Positions 40,195 to 48,903 of a DNA stretch of 64,000 nt are shown one piece after another (the first letter of the stretch is position 1; each line of letters opens with the position of its first letter). Location: contig NZ_CP073766.1 in NCBI RefSeq assembly GCF_018255755.1, positions 1,240,001-1,304,000 of the forward strand, given 5' to 3'. Source of the stretch: Chitinophaga sp. HK235 (GTDB taxonomy: Bacteria; Bacteroidota; Bacteroidia; Chitinophagales; Chitinophagaceae). The notes beneath the pieces are model-generated. The model worked only from the letters and a program-made list of their open reading frames with translations. It was not told where the DNA came from and did no database searches. The translations under genes and the position numbers were made by a program.

Positions 40195-41820
40195 CTACTC
40201 AGTGTCGAGTATTACATCTTTCCTGTTGTAGAGAAGTTCTTTTTCGCCATAGAGGCGCTCGGCTGCAATACCTCTGTTTTTACAGACTTTCACGAGCTTA
40301 TTTGACTGCACAATAGGATTTGATTCGTCCGTATACTGGATACTGCTGATAAACTCTACCCAAGGTTCCATTCCCATTGCATATACATACACTTCATCGG
40401 GTTCAAATATATCTACCAGTGTCATGCCTTTCGCACAATCAGATCCCGCCAGCCTACGGCTACCATCCTGTTCCCTTGTGACTTTCCTGGTCATCAGCGG
40501 ACCATACAACCAGGTTAATGGCGCGCCATCGCATTCCATCCCGAGGAAAAGCACATCTATGTTACCTACCTGCCGCTGAATGTTGCTGTAGAGAGCAGGT
40601 TCTACCACCCTGGAATCAGCCATGAACATAAGCTTAAAGCCGCTTATCTCTACCAGGTAACAGGCCTTCCCGATGATGTTCAGGTCTGAATGTTCGCCTG
40701 TGAAAGGTAGTGCTGTAATAGCAGTATCTCCTTCTCTGAGTGTCTGCATTTCTGCCAGGTCAGTAACATTGCTGAAGCCGATATTATCGAACATAAGTTT
40801 CAGTTCAGGGTCTACCAGCTTTCCACCGGCAGTACGAGGCACTATAAAATGCTTCACCTTATGCCTGAGCGGAAGCAATGTTTCAAACAGGATATGGTCC
40901 TGGTGGTTATGCGTGATCAGCACGTAATCTATTGTCTCCGGCAGATCAACGTCTGAAAAATGCTCCAGGCCTGTACTGTAACCATAATAACTGATCAGCG
41001 GATCTACAAGAATGGACACATCTTTTGTTTCAATGAGTATACAAGCATGCCCGTAGTACCGCATACGTATTTTATCACCGGTGTACTTGTTGTATGGCGG
41101 CGGAGCTTCGTCAGTAAAAAATGTTTCGAACAGCGCCTCCTCCCGGGAACCGGATACGCCCAACAACTGTTTGATCTTACTCAGCTCAGACGGTGTTCTT
41201 TTCATCCTTGCCAACTCGTCAATACCCTTATGATCAAACGGAATATTCAGATGCAATACATTTTCTTCATCCAGTCGCGGTGTGCTTAAACAGAAAGGCC
41301 TGTGATCATTATTGGTAATCCATAGTGCCAGGCTCTGGGAGTCGGGTTTGTAATATTCGCTTTGGTACAGGAGCGGTTCGAATAATCTGAAGTCGGCATT
41401 GTTGTTCCTGTCATAATAAAGCTCCACATATCCTTTCAGGGTATCCGGCACTTTTTCGTACATAGCGTCCAGACCCATTCCCTTGGCATCCCTGGTCAGC
41501 AGCCCATCAAGTTCCTTTATGGCACTTGCCAGCTGGATAGCCTTTTCCTGCTGCTTTAATGTTTTATCTCTCAATGATTTGATCTCATCCACCCGTTTGC
41601 CGCCCAGGTCCATAAAAGGGCCTCCTTTCATTTTAGGAATGAGAGCAGCTTCAGCGTGTGCATGCGGCGCTTCAATGTAAGAATCAATGATCGACAAATG
41701 CCGGCCTACAATATTCATCGCGGCTGTAGCAGGAGAAATCAGGTGACTCCATGCGTACCATCTGTCAAATAGTGGTTCAAAAACTACGTTAGGCTTGAGG
41801 TATACTTTTTTCTCACTCAT
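40195..41820 (-). CDS. CmlA-type diiron beta-hydroxylase acting on carrier-bound amino acids
   Basis: First gene of the NRPS operon, 541 aa from the ATG at 41820, which has AAGGAG upstream. An in-frame start at 41916 would add 32 unconserved residues. CmlA of chloramphenicol biosynthesis is a non-haem diiron oxygenase with a metallo-beta-lactamase fold; it beta-hydroxylates an amino acid tethered to an NRPS carrier. Residues 5-75 match the CmlA N-terminal domain (LKPNVVFEPLFDRWYAW, ISPATAAM). The C-terminal half has HNHQDH with H304, H306, D308 and H309, then E376 in FTGEH and D402 in MADS. These are one position from the CmlA iron ligands (H305, H307, D309, H310, E377, D403). The Glu, where hydrolases have His, separates this family from lactamases. 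The gene ends 50 nt before NRPS-A. The target residue is unknown; relatives act on aromatic residues and on leucine. Confidence 0.9.
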   Translation of the reverse strand: MSEKKVYLKPNVVFEPLFDRWYAWSHLISPATAAMNIVGRHLSIIDSYIEAPHAHAEAALIPKMKGGPFMDLGGKRVDEIKSLRDKTLKQQEKAIQLASAIKELDGLLTRDAKGMGLDAMYEKVPDTLKGYVELYYDRNNNADFRLFEPLLYQSEYYKPDSQSLALWITNNDHRPFCLSTPRLDEENVLHLNIPFDHKGIDELARMKRTPSELSKIKQLLGVSGSREEALFETFFTDEAPPPYNKYTGDKIRMRYYGHACILIETKDVSILVDPLISYYGYSTGLEHFSDVDLPETIDYVLITHNHQDHILFETLLPLRHKVKHFIVPRTAGGKLVDPELKLMFDNIGFSNVTDLAEMQTLREGDTAITALPFTGEHSDLNIIGKACYLVEISGFKLMFMADSRVVEPALYSNIQRQVGNIDVLFLGMECDGAPLTWLYGPLMTRKVTREQDGSRRLAGSDCAKGMTLVDIFEPDEVYVYAMGMEPWVEFISSIQYTDESNPIVQSNKLVKVCKNRGIAAERLYGEKELLYNRKDVILDTE

Positions 41821-42375
41821 AATAATGTGTTTAATGCTCCTTATTATATATTGACATGGGAAATTTTGCCCGGAAGTATTCCGGACATAGAGGTCCTGGT
41901 CGTGCTCAAGAGACACGACAGCAGAATATCAGCCCGCCATTTTGCGGGTCGATAAAAAATTATGATAGCTTCCAGATTGTGACGCCATGGCAGACAGTAT
42001 CATCTACTGTCAGATTAATTTCAATACATTTTGTAGAAAAACGGATCCCCCATCAGTGAGACAGTTCGATGGTATCGTGGTTTTTCATATGCCGCATATT
42101 ACTAAAGGTGTTTCTCAATAAAGAGGCGTATTAATGTAATCTTGCTTGGCTGGACAGATTGTTATTTACTTGGTTTCCTTTGTGTTTGGCAATTCATATT
42201 ACGGCTTCAATTAATGGTTTCTAAAAATATCCAGGAAATATTTACCCTATTGGCACTCGGCTAATAACACAGGAACTAAATTATAACGCAAGCCTGAAGC
42301 AAAATGGCAGTGACTATATTTTATTGATAAAAAACATATTCATGATAAAAAAAGCCAAACTTTTATCCATGAATA
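41821..42375. promoter_or_regulatory. Leader region of the NRPS operon
   Basis: About 550 bp without a convincing gene, upstream of the hydroxylase gene on the minus strand, so it must hold the operon promoter unless transcription comes from further upstream. I found no clear TTG-N19-TAnnTTTG promoter. Two inverted repeats stand out: arms 41991-41999 and 42005-42013 (CAGACAGTA / TACTGTCAG, 8 of 9 pairs) and a short GC hairpin at 41933-41948 (CCCGC / GCGGG). The first looks like an operator half-site pair; no regulator gene lies next to it. Confidence 0.35.
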
Positions 42376-42576
42376 TCATCTGTTCATCACCTCTGTAATT
42401 TTAAACAGGGGTTTGTAAATAAGTCCGGGAGTTTGAAATGTAGAGGGTTGCCCCGGTTGTGAAAGACGGTTAACTTCTTCACGCAGTAATAGACGCAGCA
42501 TTTGCCAAGACCTTTCCGGTTCAATCGGGCAAAGCCTTGGCGCTGCCTTCTGCACACTGTTTTCTCTTTTGTCCAT
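42376..42576 (-). CDS. Small hypothetical protein, possible remnant
   Basis: A 66-residue frame with an ATG start, charged at the N-terminus (MDKRENSVQKAAPRLCP) and ending in LFKITEVMNR. The ending resembles the first helix of an excisionase or helix-turn-helix protein, as if cut short. Its location beside a truncated integrase fits the remains of an integrative element. I do not recognise a family, and the frame could be non-coding. Confidence 0.3.
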   Translation of the reverse strand: MDKRENSVQKAAPRLCPIEPERSWQMLRLLLREEVNRLSQPGQPSTFQTPGLIYKPLFKITEVMNR

Positions 42577-42754
42577 ACTTTACCGATTTAAGGCACGAAT
42601 ATGCACAAACGATAAAAAGAAATCAGGTTAAGTTTGTCTAACAAATCAGCACATTTGTCGCTTGGGGTCAGATAGTTTGCCTTGCTGGCTTTATCGAAAA
42701 CATAAAATAGCAGCACCAATGCACGGTTAGAAAGCTGATCCTGTTTGCGTTTCT

Positions 42755-42967
42755 CTAGCTATGAACGCTCCCGGCCTTCATAAGTAGCAATAGCCGTTTC
42801 AAGTTTAGGGAAAAATCTCTGCTGAAAAAACGACGATATACAACGTCATACAAAATGAGATACACACCAATGCCCAAAAATACGGTCGAAAGAAAAATAA
42901 CAGAATGGTGGTTACTGAAAGGCAAAACAGAAACAACACTTACACCAATCAATAGCAAACATGCCAA
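42755..42967 (-). pseudogene. Fragment of a small membrane protein
   Basis: Seventy residues with two hydrophobic stretches (LLLIGVSVVSVLPF and FLSTVFLGIGVYLILYDVV) and a basic C-terminus. The only possible start is TTG, with an in-frame stop four codons upstream. It is most likely a decayed piece of a larger membrane gene. No family assigned. Confidence 0.3.
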
Positions 42968-42992
42968 ACGGTATTATTCCAATAGTCATTAA

Positions 42993-43781
42993 TCAACTGG
43001 TGACGTGTTGCCGTTGCAGGCCAATTTGCATATAACTAGCATTGTTAGTCGTGGGTCTGAGAAAATTGTTTGTAGATGTAATGGTAGTTAACGGGAGAAT
43101 CAAATGTAAAAAAGGATTGCAGCCGCCTCTGGATTTAAAGCCGCTCAATGGACTAACAGGTAGCCACCCCTGATCTACAGCAAGTTTGAGCATTTGCTTT
43201 AAAATCTTTACATACTTCATGGCAGTGTTGCTGCCCATTTTTTTAGTAGTAGTGAGATAATGCTCAAAATCCGGGGCAAACGAAAATTTGATTTCCTCCA
43301 AAGGCTTATCCGACACATGGAAATAGTGTTTAAGAAACGCTACCACCTTGTCTTTAGTGATCTCAAAACGTTTGAGCGTTCTTTCTGATTTCGTTTTCGC
43401 CTTTACCTTCTCGCCAAACCGCCTGTTATGGAAGTCTATGGCTTCGCACAAGGTTCTTTTATGCTCAATGATGCCCAAAAAAGAATTTTTCAAGCCTTGC
43501 GCCGTTACTGGCTTCCCGCTTGTAACCGATAGGCTGTAATGCTTTTGCAGATCGGATTTCAGGGTGATCAACTGGCGATTGATTGCTTTTGCTTCTTCGG
43601 AGTTACCTTTTACACACTGTCCCGCTGCGCTCCATGATTCAGGGTTGACATACTGGTAGGTGGAGAGTTCAGCGCGTTTGTTGCCAACAGTCAGACGAAG
43701 ATAGATAGCGGGTTTGCTGTTTTTGCAGCGGCTCCTGTTAAGCCATAGTAAGATAGAAAAACTTAGATGACCTTTCTTCAT
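42993..43781 (-). pseudogene. Truncated tyrosine recombinase (integrase)
   Basis: The 262-residue frame has the N-terminal half of a Bacteroidetes integrase: an arm-binding domain (residues 1-95, with AIYLRLTVGNKRAELST) and a SAM-like core-binding domain (about 110-215, ending GSNTAMKYVKILKQMLKLA). After PVSPLSGFKSR at about residue 230 the sequence becomes unrelated, and the catalytic domain with the Arg-His-Arg-Tyr residues is missing. Full-length relatives are about 400 residues. The protein should therefore be inactive as a recombinase. It lies just below a 15-bp copy of a tRNA 3' end (44044-44058), the usual attachment site of such elements. Confidence 0.8.
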
Positions 43782-43980
43782 AAAACACTTGTTTTACGTT
43801 AACCAATTTTGTTTCAACTTCACTTATCCTGACTTCACTTAATATCAGTCAAACACAATACAGATAAGCACTTCAGGCCAGTGTAGGTTAGCACAATTTA
43901 TTCATTATTCTGCTAACCGCAACGCTCACTTTTCTATCCTTATTTAACTTTACAAAACTTTACGACAAAAAACAGAAAAG

Positions 43981-44007
43981 CCTTGTAGAATCTGATTCTA
44001 CAAGGCT
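43981..44007. terminator. Strong hairpin next to the tRNA 3'-end fragment
   Basis: Twelve-bp perfect stem (GCCTTGTAGAAT / ATTCTACAAGGC) with a CTG loop and flanking A and T runs. It stands in the same position relative to the tRNA fragment as the terminator behind tRNA-Lys does, so it may be a tRNA terminator carried with an attachment site. Confidence 0.6.
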
Positions 44008-44043
44008 TTAATTACGTAAGAGTATCTATTTTTACTCTTGGTG

Positions 44044-44058
44044 GTGATCCCGCTGGGA
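44044..44058 (-). other. tRNA 3'-end fragment, probable attachment-site remnant
   Basis: GTGATCCCGCTGGGA is identical to the 3' acceptor/T-arm end of the tRNA-Lys gene (49691-49705), in the same orientation, but the rest of the tRNA is absent. Integrative elements commonly use tRNA 3' ends as attachment sites, and a truncated integrase gene lies 260 bp away. This looks like a leftover att site. Confidence 0.5.
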
Positions 44059-44113
44059 TTATATCAAGAAAACCTGTAATGAAATACAATGGTCCTTTTA
44101 TCAAGGGTTGATT

Positions 44114-44262
44114 TTATAAGCCGGGAATGCCTGGAATTTTCGGATTTTCCTCGTAATCAGTTAAAGCATCGTCGTAGCTAACCACATTGATGTGGTAGAT
44201 GGAAAAGAAACCATTTTTCTTATCGTAGTCTACGTCACAAGGCAAGCACACTGATTTTGGAA
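44114..44262 (-). pseudogene. C-terminal remnant of an unrecognised gene
   Basis: The minus-strand frame ending at the TAA at 44114 reads as sensible protein: SVCLPCDVDYDKKNGFFS, then IYHINVVSYDDALTDY, then ENPKIPGIPGL. Upstream the frame breaks, although another frame gives protein-like text (GEMTISYCYKRLRTLSVAG). It looks like the decayed 3' end of a gene on the lost integrative element. No family recognised. Confidence 0.35.
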
Positions 44263-45359
44263 AAAATTAGTCCCCGCAACTGATAGTGTCCTGAGCCGTT
44301 TGTAGCAATAACTAATCGTCATTTCACCAATTCGACTTTGACGGGTATTTTTCCCCTTTTTTAACCTGGCCACACTTCCGCCAAAATAGATGCATCGACC
44401 AAACCATCTGTACCAACAATCAAATTATTCTTTAAACACATACAAATTTAATACACATTTAAAATTCGCTCTGGCAACCCTCTTGACTAAATGGTTTTTT
44501 TATCTATTTTCGATTACATAAAAGTTATGGATTACCATTTTTTTCATCACTCTAAACCTCAAATAACTGTAATACAAATGTTGTGAAATTACCCTCAGAA
44601 GGCAGGCCGGTATTAACTTTCCACTAGGCGTTCATTTCTGTAAGACCTCTTTTCTCTTTCCTGATGGATGCGACAGCCGGATAAAGTACCAGATATCGAC
44701 AGAACAGACGACAAACTGAAAGTGTATATAGATGCATTTGAAAAGCTGGAGAAAGCAGAAAAGAAAAAAGGAATACGTTGATATTTAGAGATTAAATTAT
44801 TTCTCAGAAAGTCCTTATTCTTACTATAGTAAAAACCGGATCTTCCATAACAATAGTTAGTAAACCTACCAATTTAAAAGAAAAAATTTTTTTAGGACTA
44901 ATTATTTTTTAATAGCTTCGGTTACCACCGATCACCAAAAAGACATCAGCTCTATTTGAATGATTCAATGTAAGTGTTTACCCATAGCATTTTCGCATAA
45001 CATTTTAAACCTCATATAACCAAAGTTCACAACCTCTTTCATTATAATACCCACGTATTGATGCCAGTATTTTGCATTGTTGCAATTATCTGAGTTTATT
45101 GTCCTGACTGAACCGGCATGCATAGCGTGTCTTTGGCGGAGCTATGCTGCTGCGTTTCCCGTTCTCTGATTTCTTCCAGTGCATGAGTATACTGATTGTC
45201 TTACCTATAAAATGTTGTCTTATGAAAAATGGCATCTCCTATTTCTTTCATAGCAACCATTGCAGAGATGGTACTGCTAATTCTTCTAAAACCCTTTTCC
45301 GTGGCTGAATTACGCATAAATATCTTTCAGCCTTTTCTTTTACAAAATTAATATAGGCT
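44263..45359. other. AT-rich intergenic stretch with decayed sequence
   Basis: About 1.1 kb without a convincing gene. A short plus-strand frame at 44664-44774 (MRQPDKVPDIDRTDDKLKVY...) has protein-like composition but only 36 codons and no recognisable family. The last 200 bp should contain the promoter of the 45360 operon; I could not identify a TAnnTTTG box there. Confidence 0.4.
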
Positions 45360-45830
45360 ATGGAAAATTTAAATGAATGCAACACTTGTAATTGCCATGT
45401 CAGGCATTCCGGTGAGCAGCAATCATCGGGGACGATACCCTCGAAAACCGTCAGGAGCGTACCTTCGGTCATATTGAGCATCCTGATTGCTTTTTTCCCG
45501 AAATGTCCTATGTGCTGGGCTGTTTATATGAGCATGTTCGGTAGCCTGGGATTGGCGAAGCTACCTTATATGAAATGGCTGCTGCCCGTAATGATGATCT
45601 TCCTGGCGATACATCTTTTCTTTTTGTATAAGCGGATAAGAGTGGCAGGATACCTGCCTTTCCTTATCAGCATGCTGGGTGCGGTTTTTATTATGAGCAG
45701 CCGCGCATTCTTCCCTGGCACACAATGGTCGCTGGTTGCGGGCGTTGGCATGATCCTGACAGGGTCTTTACTGAATAATTTCCCCAATGTATCCTTGAAA
45801 CTTATTCACAAGAAACACAAAATTGCTTAA
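45360..45830 (+). CDS. Four-TM membrane protein with CPxCW motif, partner of tyrosinase
   Basis: 156 aa. The N-terminal 25 residues are soluble and cysteine-rich (C7, C10, C12, H13). Four hydrophobic segments follow (about 35-60, 70-90, 97-115, 122-140). The first contains FPKCPMCWAVY (C49, C52), a pattern like that of MerC/MerT-type metal-handling membrane proteins. The gene ends 2 nt before the tyrosinase start, so the two are translationally coupled. Tyrosinase needs two copper ions, and the paired cysteines could bind or move copper. A copper-delivery role is an inference from context; the family assignment is uncertain. Confidence 0.75.
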   Translation: MENLNECNTCNCHVRHSGEQQSSGTIPSKTVRSVPSVILSILIAFFPKCPMCWAVYMSMFGSLGLAKLPYMKWLLPVMMIFLAIHLFFLYKRIRVAGYLPFLISMLGAVFIMSSRAFFPGTQWSLVAGVGMILTGSLLNNFPNVSLKLIHKKHKIA

Positions 45831-45832
45831 CT

Positions 45833-47506
45833 ATGGAAAAAAATGGCATAGGCGTTCGCCGCTCTATAATTGAAATTCAGAATGATTATGATGCAGGCAT
45901 CAATAATGATCTGGAAAAACTAATGACAGCATGGGCGTATATTAAAGCGTTACCACCCACTGACCCTAACTCCTTTTTTGTGATAGGCGGGTATCACGGA
46001 GAACCATTTGCCGGGGAAGGCGCTACAAACCCGGAATGGTGGGGTGGCTACTGTAATCACCAGAATGTGCTTTTCCCCACCTGGCACAGGGTATATGTAT
46101 ACAAGCTGGAAAAAGCCCTGCAGACCACTCCTGGTTGTGAGGATGTAATGCAACCCTATTGGGATGAGACAGATTCCTATTCAACCACATATGGTATACC
46201 GCGTGCGCTTACAGTTCCGAAGTTTACATTCAAGGGAGAGTTCCCGCAGTGTTTGCGTGATAAGGGAATTGTACCTGATGATAATAATGCCATCGATAAT
46301 CCACTGGCCTCATTTATATTCCCTAAAGAAATAACTGACCAGGTGAACAATGACGACTCAGTTTATAGCAAACCACAAGGTTACCAAACAGTAAGATACC
46401 CGCTGTCTGGCCTTGTGGGCACGCCGCAGGCCCAAGCCACTACTTACGAGTATAATGCTAATTTCTTTGATCCGAACGCCAATATTGCCTTGCTGAATGC
46501 GAATGTATTACAATGGCTTAATAATGTGACTTACTACATACCCGGATGTGGCCCAGGAGACGGGACAACACGACCGGCAGGTATAGCAAAGGCATTCAGT
46601 GATTGTCTTGACGCTCCTATTTATACGATATTTTCCAATACGCAATCTGCTGCTTATTATGGTAAAGGGTACACTGCACTGGAGCATCCGCACAACGATA
46701 TTCATTTGGCAGTTGGTGGTTTTACTCTTCCTACCGGCATAAATAACGGAGGCTATGATGCATCTCAGCTACCGGACGCAAATGGTGATATGGGCGAGAA
46801 TGATACGGCAGGACTGGATCCCATCTTCTTTTTTCACCACTGTAATATAGATCGTGTGTTTTGGTTATGGCAGCAAAAGCAGGGTTTTACAGAACGTTTT
46901 GACATCATCGAAGACCCCGCAGATCTGGGTACCTCAAATGGTTTCAATGGCGGTGCCGGACAAGGCCCTGCCAACGGGCAAACGGAGAATGAAACACTGA
47001 CTATGACAACTGCGCTAAAACCGTTTATAAAAACAGATACTACCTATTTCACATCAGAAGATTGTATAAATATTGAATCACAGCTAAATTATACCTATAC
47101 CGATGGCTCATTGTCGCAAAACGATGTTGTTGCGGCTGCAAGAGCTGCCAAGGCTGTTGATTCAAAGAGAAGCGATCTGCATCTCTATATTTCAGGGCTT
47201 AGCAGAGGAGGTATCAAAGGCTCTTTTATCGTTGGTGTGTATGCCACCAAGGGGGATGACAAAAGATATCTTGTCGGTTATCAGTCTGTACTGAGCCGCT
47301 GGGATGTTGGTGGTTGTGCTAATTGCCAGGCGCATCTGGGAATATCCGGAGCCGTTAGTCTGAATCAGTACACGGAGGAAGAGGTCAGCGGAATGAAATT
47401 TCATCTGGAGATTTTTGGCCGTGAGAAACAGAATACAGAACGCTTTAAACAGTTCAGAGCATTGGTTGCAGCAGATACGCCGCCTTATAAGCTGGAGGTA
47501 AGGTAG
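45833..47506 (+). CDS. Tyrosinase (type-3 copper oxidase) with C-terminal CxxC domain
   Basis: 557 aa, no signal peptide. Tyrosinases hydroxylate monophenols and oxidise diphenols to quinones. Copper A ligands appear as H55 (GGYHGEPF), H76 (CNHQN) and H85 (PTWHRVY). Copper B ligands appear as H287 and H291 (HPHNDIH) and H335/H336 (FFFHHCNIDRVFW). C74 precedes H76 as Cys-X-His, the arrangement that makes a thioether bridge in fungal tyrosinases. The protein is much longer than Streptomyces tyrosinases (about 280 aa). Its C-terminal domain carries CANC (495-498), like the CxxC of Aspergillus tyrosinase used for copper loading. Candidate roles are melanin formation or tailoring of a phenolic product; nothing here ties it to the NRPS operon on the opposite strand. 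Confidence 0.93.
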   Translation: MEKNGIGVRRSIIEIQNDYDAGINNDLEKLMTAWAYIKALPPTDPNSFFVIGGYHGEPFAGEGATNPEWWGGYCNHQNVLFPTWHRVYVYKLEKALQTTPGCEDVMQPYWDETDSYSTTYGIPRALTVPKFTFKGEFPQCLRDKGIVPDDNNAIDNPLASFIFPKEITDQVNNDDSVYSKPQGYQTVRYPLSGLVGTPQAQATTYEYNANFFDPNANIALLNANVLQWLNNVTYYIPGCGPGDGTTRPAGIAKAFSDCLDAPIYTIFSNTQSAAYYGKGYTALEHPHNDIHLAVGGFTLPTGINNGGYDASQLPDANGDMGENDTAGLDPIFFFHHCNIDRVFWLWQQKQGFTERFDIIEDPADLGTSNGFNGGAGQGPANGQTENETLTMTTALKPFIKTDTTYFTSEDCINIESQLNYTYTDGSLSQNDVVAAARAAKAVDSKRSDLHLYISGLSRGGIKGSFIVGVYATKGDDKRYLVGYQSVLSRWDVGGCANCQAHLGISGAVSLNQYTEEEVSGMKFHLEIFGREKQNTERFKQFRALVAADTPPYKLEVR

Positions 47507-47520
47507 AATTCCTATTGATG

Positions 47521-47590
47521 AAAAAAAGAGGGCGTCTCAATGAAGTGAACCCGAAAAGTTAGACACTTTTTGGGGCACTTCACAAAAGGC
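47521..47590. repeat. Left part of a long palindrome interrupted by the IS
   Basis: With the IS and one copy of its target duplication removed, 47521-47590 joins 48991-49003 to form an imperfect palindrome of about 85 bp. Outer arms: AAAAAAAGAGGGCGTC and GGCGTCCTCTTTTTTT. Inner arms: TGAAGTG and CACTTCA, 47541-47582. It begins 15 nt after the tyrosinase stop codon and probably acted as its terminator. The inner part resembles two IS3-type ends placed back to back. Confidence 0.6.
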
Positions 47591-47671
47591 TGATCTCCTC
47601 CCCAAAAACTGTAGCACTGAAAATTAGAAATTTCGGGGTAATTCTTCATAACTTAAAGGAGCAAATTGCCC

Positions 47672-47938
47672 ATGAAAAAGACCAAATTTACTGAGGCTCA
47701 GATCGTATTTGCGATCAAACAATCCGAGACAGGGATATCCGTAGAGGAAATCTGCCGGAAATTAGGGATTAGTCAGGCTACATTTTACAACTGGAAAAAG
47801 AAGTATGGAGGCCTGGATCCATCCGAGCTACGGCGTTTAAAGCAATTGGAAGATGAAAATGCCAAGCTGAAGAAGATCGTAGCGGAGTTAAGTCTGGATA
47901 AGCAGATGCTGCAGGATGTGCTCAAAAAAAAGTATTAA
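47672..47938 (+). CDS. IS3-family transposase OrfA
   Basis: 88 aa. The start is the ATG at 47672 (MKKTKFTEAQIV), with AAAGGA 12-17 nt upstream. Residues 5-50 are a helix-turn-helix that binds the IS ends (SVEEICRKLGISQATFYNWKKKYGG). Residues 55-85 are a leucine-zipper-like coiled coil (LKQLEDENAKLKKIVAEL). The gene ends on an A8 run used for frameshifting into orfB. Confidence 0.93.
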   Translation: MKKTKFTEAQIVFAIKQSETGISVEEICRKLGISQATFYNWKKKYGGLDPSELRRLKQLEDENAKLKKIVAELSLDKQMLQDVLKKKY

Positions 47939-47964
47939 GGCCAGCTCAAAAGCGAGAGCTGGCC
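47924..47964 (+). promoter_or_regulatory. Programmed -1 frameshift signal between orfA and orfB
   Basis: A run of eight A (47924-47931) at the end of orfA is followed seven nt later by a perfect 9-bp hairpin (GGCCAGCTC at 47939-47947, GAGCTGGCC at 47956-47964). A slippage of -1 joins orfA to the orfB frame. This is the standard IS3 arrangement. Confidence 0.8.
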
Positions 47965-47979
47965 CAATCCTTAAGCCAG

Positions 47980-48903
47980 ATGTATAAGACTCCCATCCGT
48001 CAGTGCTGTCGTGTACTGATGATTCCTGCGTCGGTTTATTACTACAAATCTCACAGGAGGGAGGACCGCCCCTTACGGAAACGTATTAGGGAGATCGCTG
48101 ATACGAGGATACGATATGGTTATCGTCGGATTCACACGCTTTTGCGTCGGGAGGGCTGGACAGACAACCATAAACGGACTTACCGGATATATAGGGAGGA
48201 GGGATTGAACCTTAGGAGTAAACGCCCCCGTCGGAACAAATCCGCAGCTCACCGGCTGGAGCGGCCATTGCTTACAGAATTATATCAATGCATATCAATG
48301 GATTTTGTATCAGACGCGCTCTATGACGGGAAAAAATTCCGATCGTTAACTGTAGTGGATAATTATAGTCGGGAATGCCTCGCTATCCACGTAGGAAAAT
48401 CATTAAAAGGATACGATGTTGTAGGGGTGCTGGAGCAGCTGCGAATAGGTCAGGGAATTCTCCCTAAACGCATACAAACCGACAATGGCAGTGAGTTCAT
48501 ATCTAAAGAAATGGACAGATGGGCGTATCAGCATAAGGTTACAATGGATTATTCCCGTCCTGGTCGCCCGACTGATAATCCTTATGTGGAGTCCTTCAAT
48601 GGGAGTTTCAGGGATGAATGCCTGAATGCCCATTGGTTCTTATCTTTGGAGGATGCTATGGAAAAAATTGAGACATGGAGGATTGAATACAACCAGTATC
48701 GCCCACATAGCTCTCTGAATGACATGACACCAGCGGAATTTGTTGAAGCATGCAAAAAAGAGGGTGTACAAAACGAAGGCCTACCGCTTATTTCTACCTC
48801 CAGTCAGATGACTTTTGTAACATCCAAACAGAACTCAACGGCATCAAAAAAGTCATCTGGCCGGACGCAGATTTTTAAGCAAAAAAACACCCCGAAATTC
48901 TAG
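47980..48903 (+). CDS. IS3-family transposase OrfB (DDE integrase domain)
   Basis: 307 aa from the ATG at 47980. The same frame is open upstream across the A8 run, so the functional product is probably an OrfAB fusion made by -1 frameshifting. The N-terminal HTH_21 region (YGYRRIHTLLRREG) is followed by the rve catalytic core with the DDE triad: D in SMDFVSD, D in TDNGSEF and E in YVESFNGSFRDECL. The end matches other IS3 transposases (NQYRPHSSLNDMTPAEF) plus a basic tail of about 45 residues. Confidence 0.95.
   Translation: MYKTPIRQCCRVLMIPASVYYYKSHRREDRPLRKRIREIADTRIRYGYRRIHTLLRREGWTDNHKRTYRIYREEGLNLRSKRPRRNKSAAHRLERPLLTELYQCISMDFVSDALYDGKKFRSLTVVDNYSRECLAIHVGKSLKGYDVVGVLEQLRIGQGILPKRIQTDNGSEFISKEMDRWAYQHKVTMDYSRPGRPTDNPYVESFNGSFRDECLNAHWFLSLEDAMEKIETWRIEYNQYRPHSSLNDMTPAEFVEACKKEGVQNEGLPLISTSSQMTFVTSKQNSTASKKSSGRTQIFKQKNTPKF

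Noticed and set aside
40195..41820. Annotation as a generic metallo-beta-lactamase hydrolase
   Set aside because: The CmlA N-terminal domain and the Glu and Asp iron ligands place it in the diiron hydroxylase family.
44664..44774. 36-codon plus-strand frame (MRQPDKVPDIDRTDDKLKVY...)
   Set aside because: Protein-like composition but too short, no family, and surrounded by decayed DNA; mentioned only under the intergenic entry.
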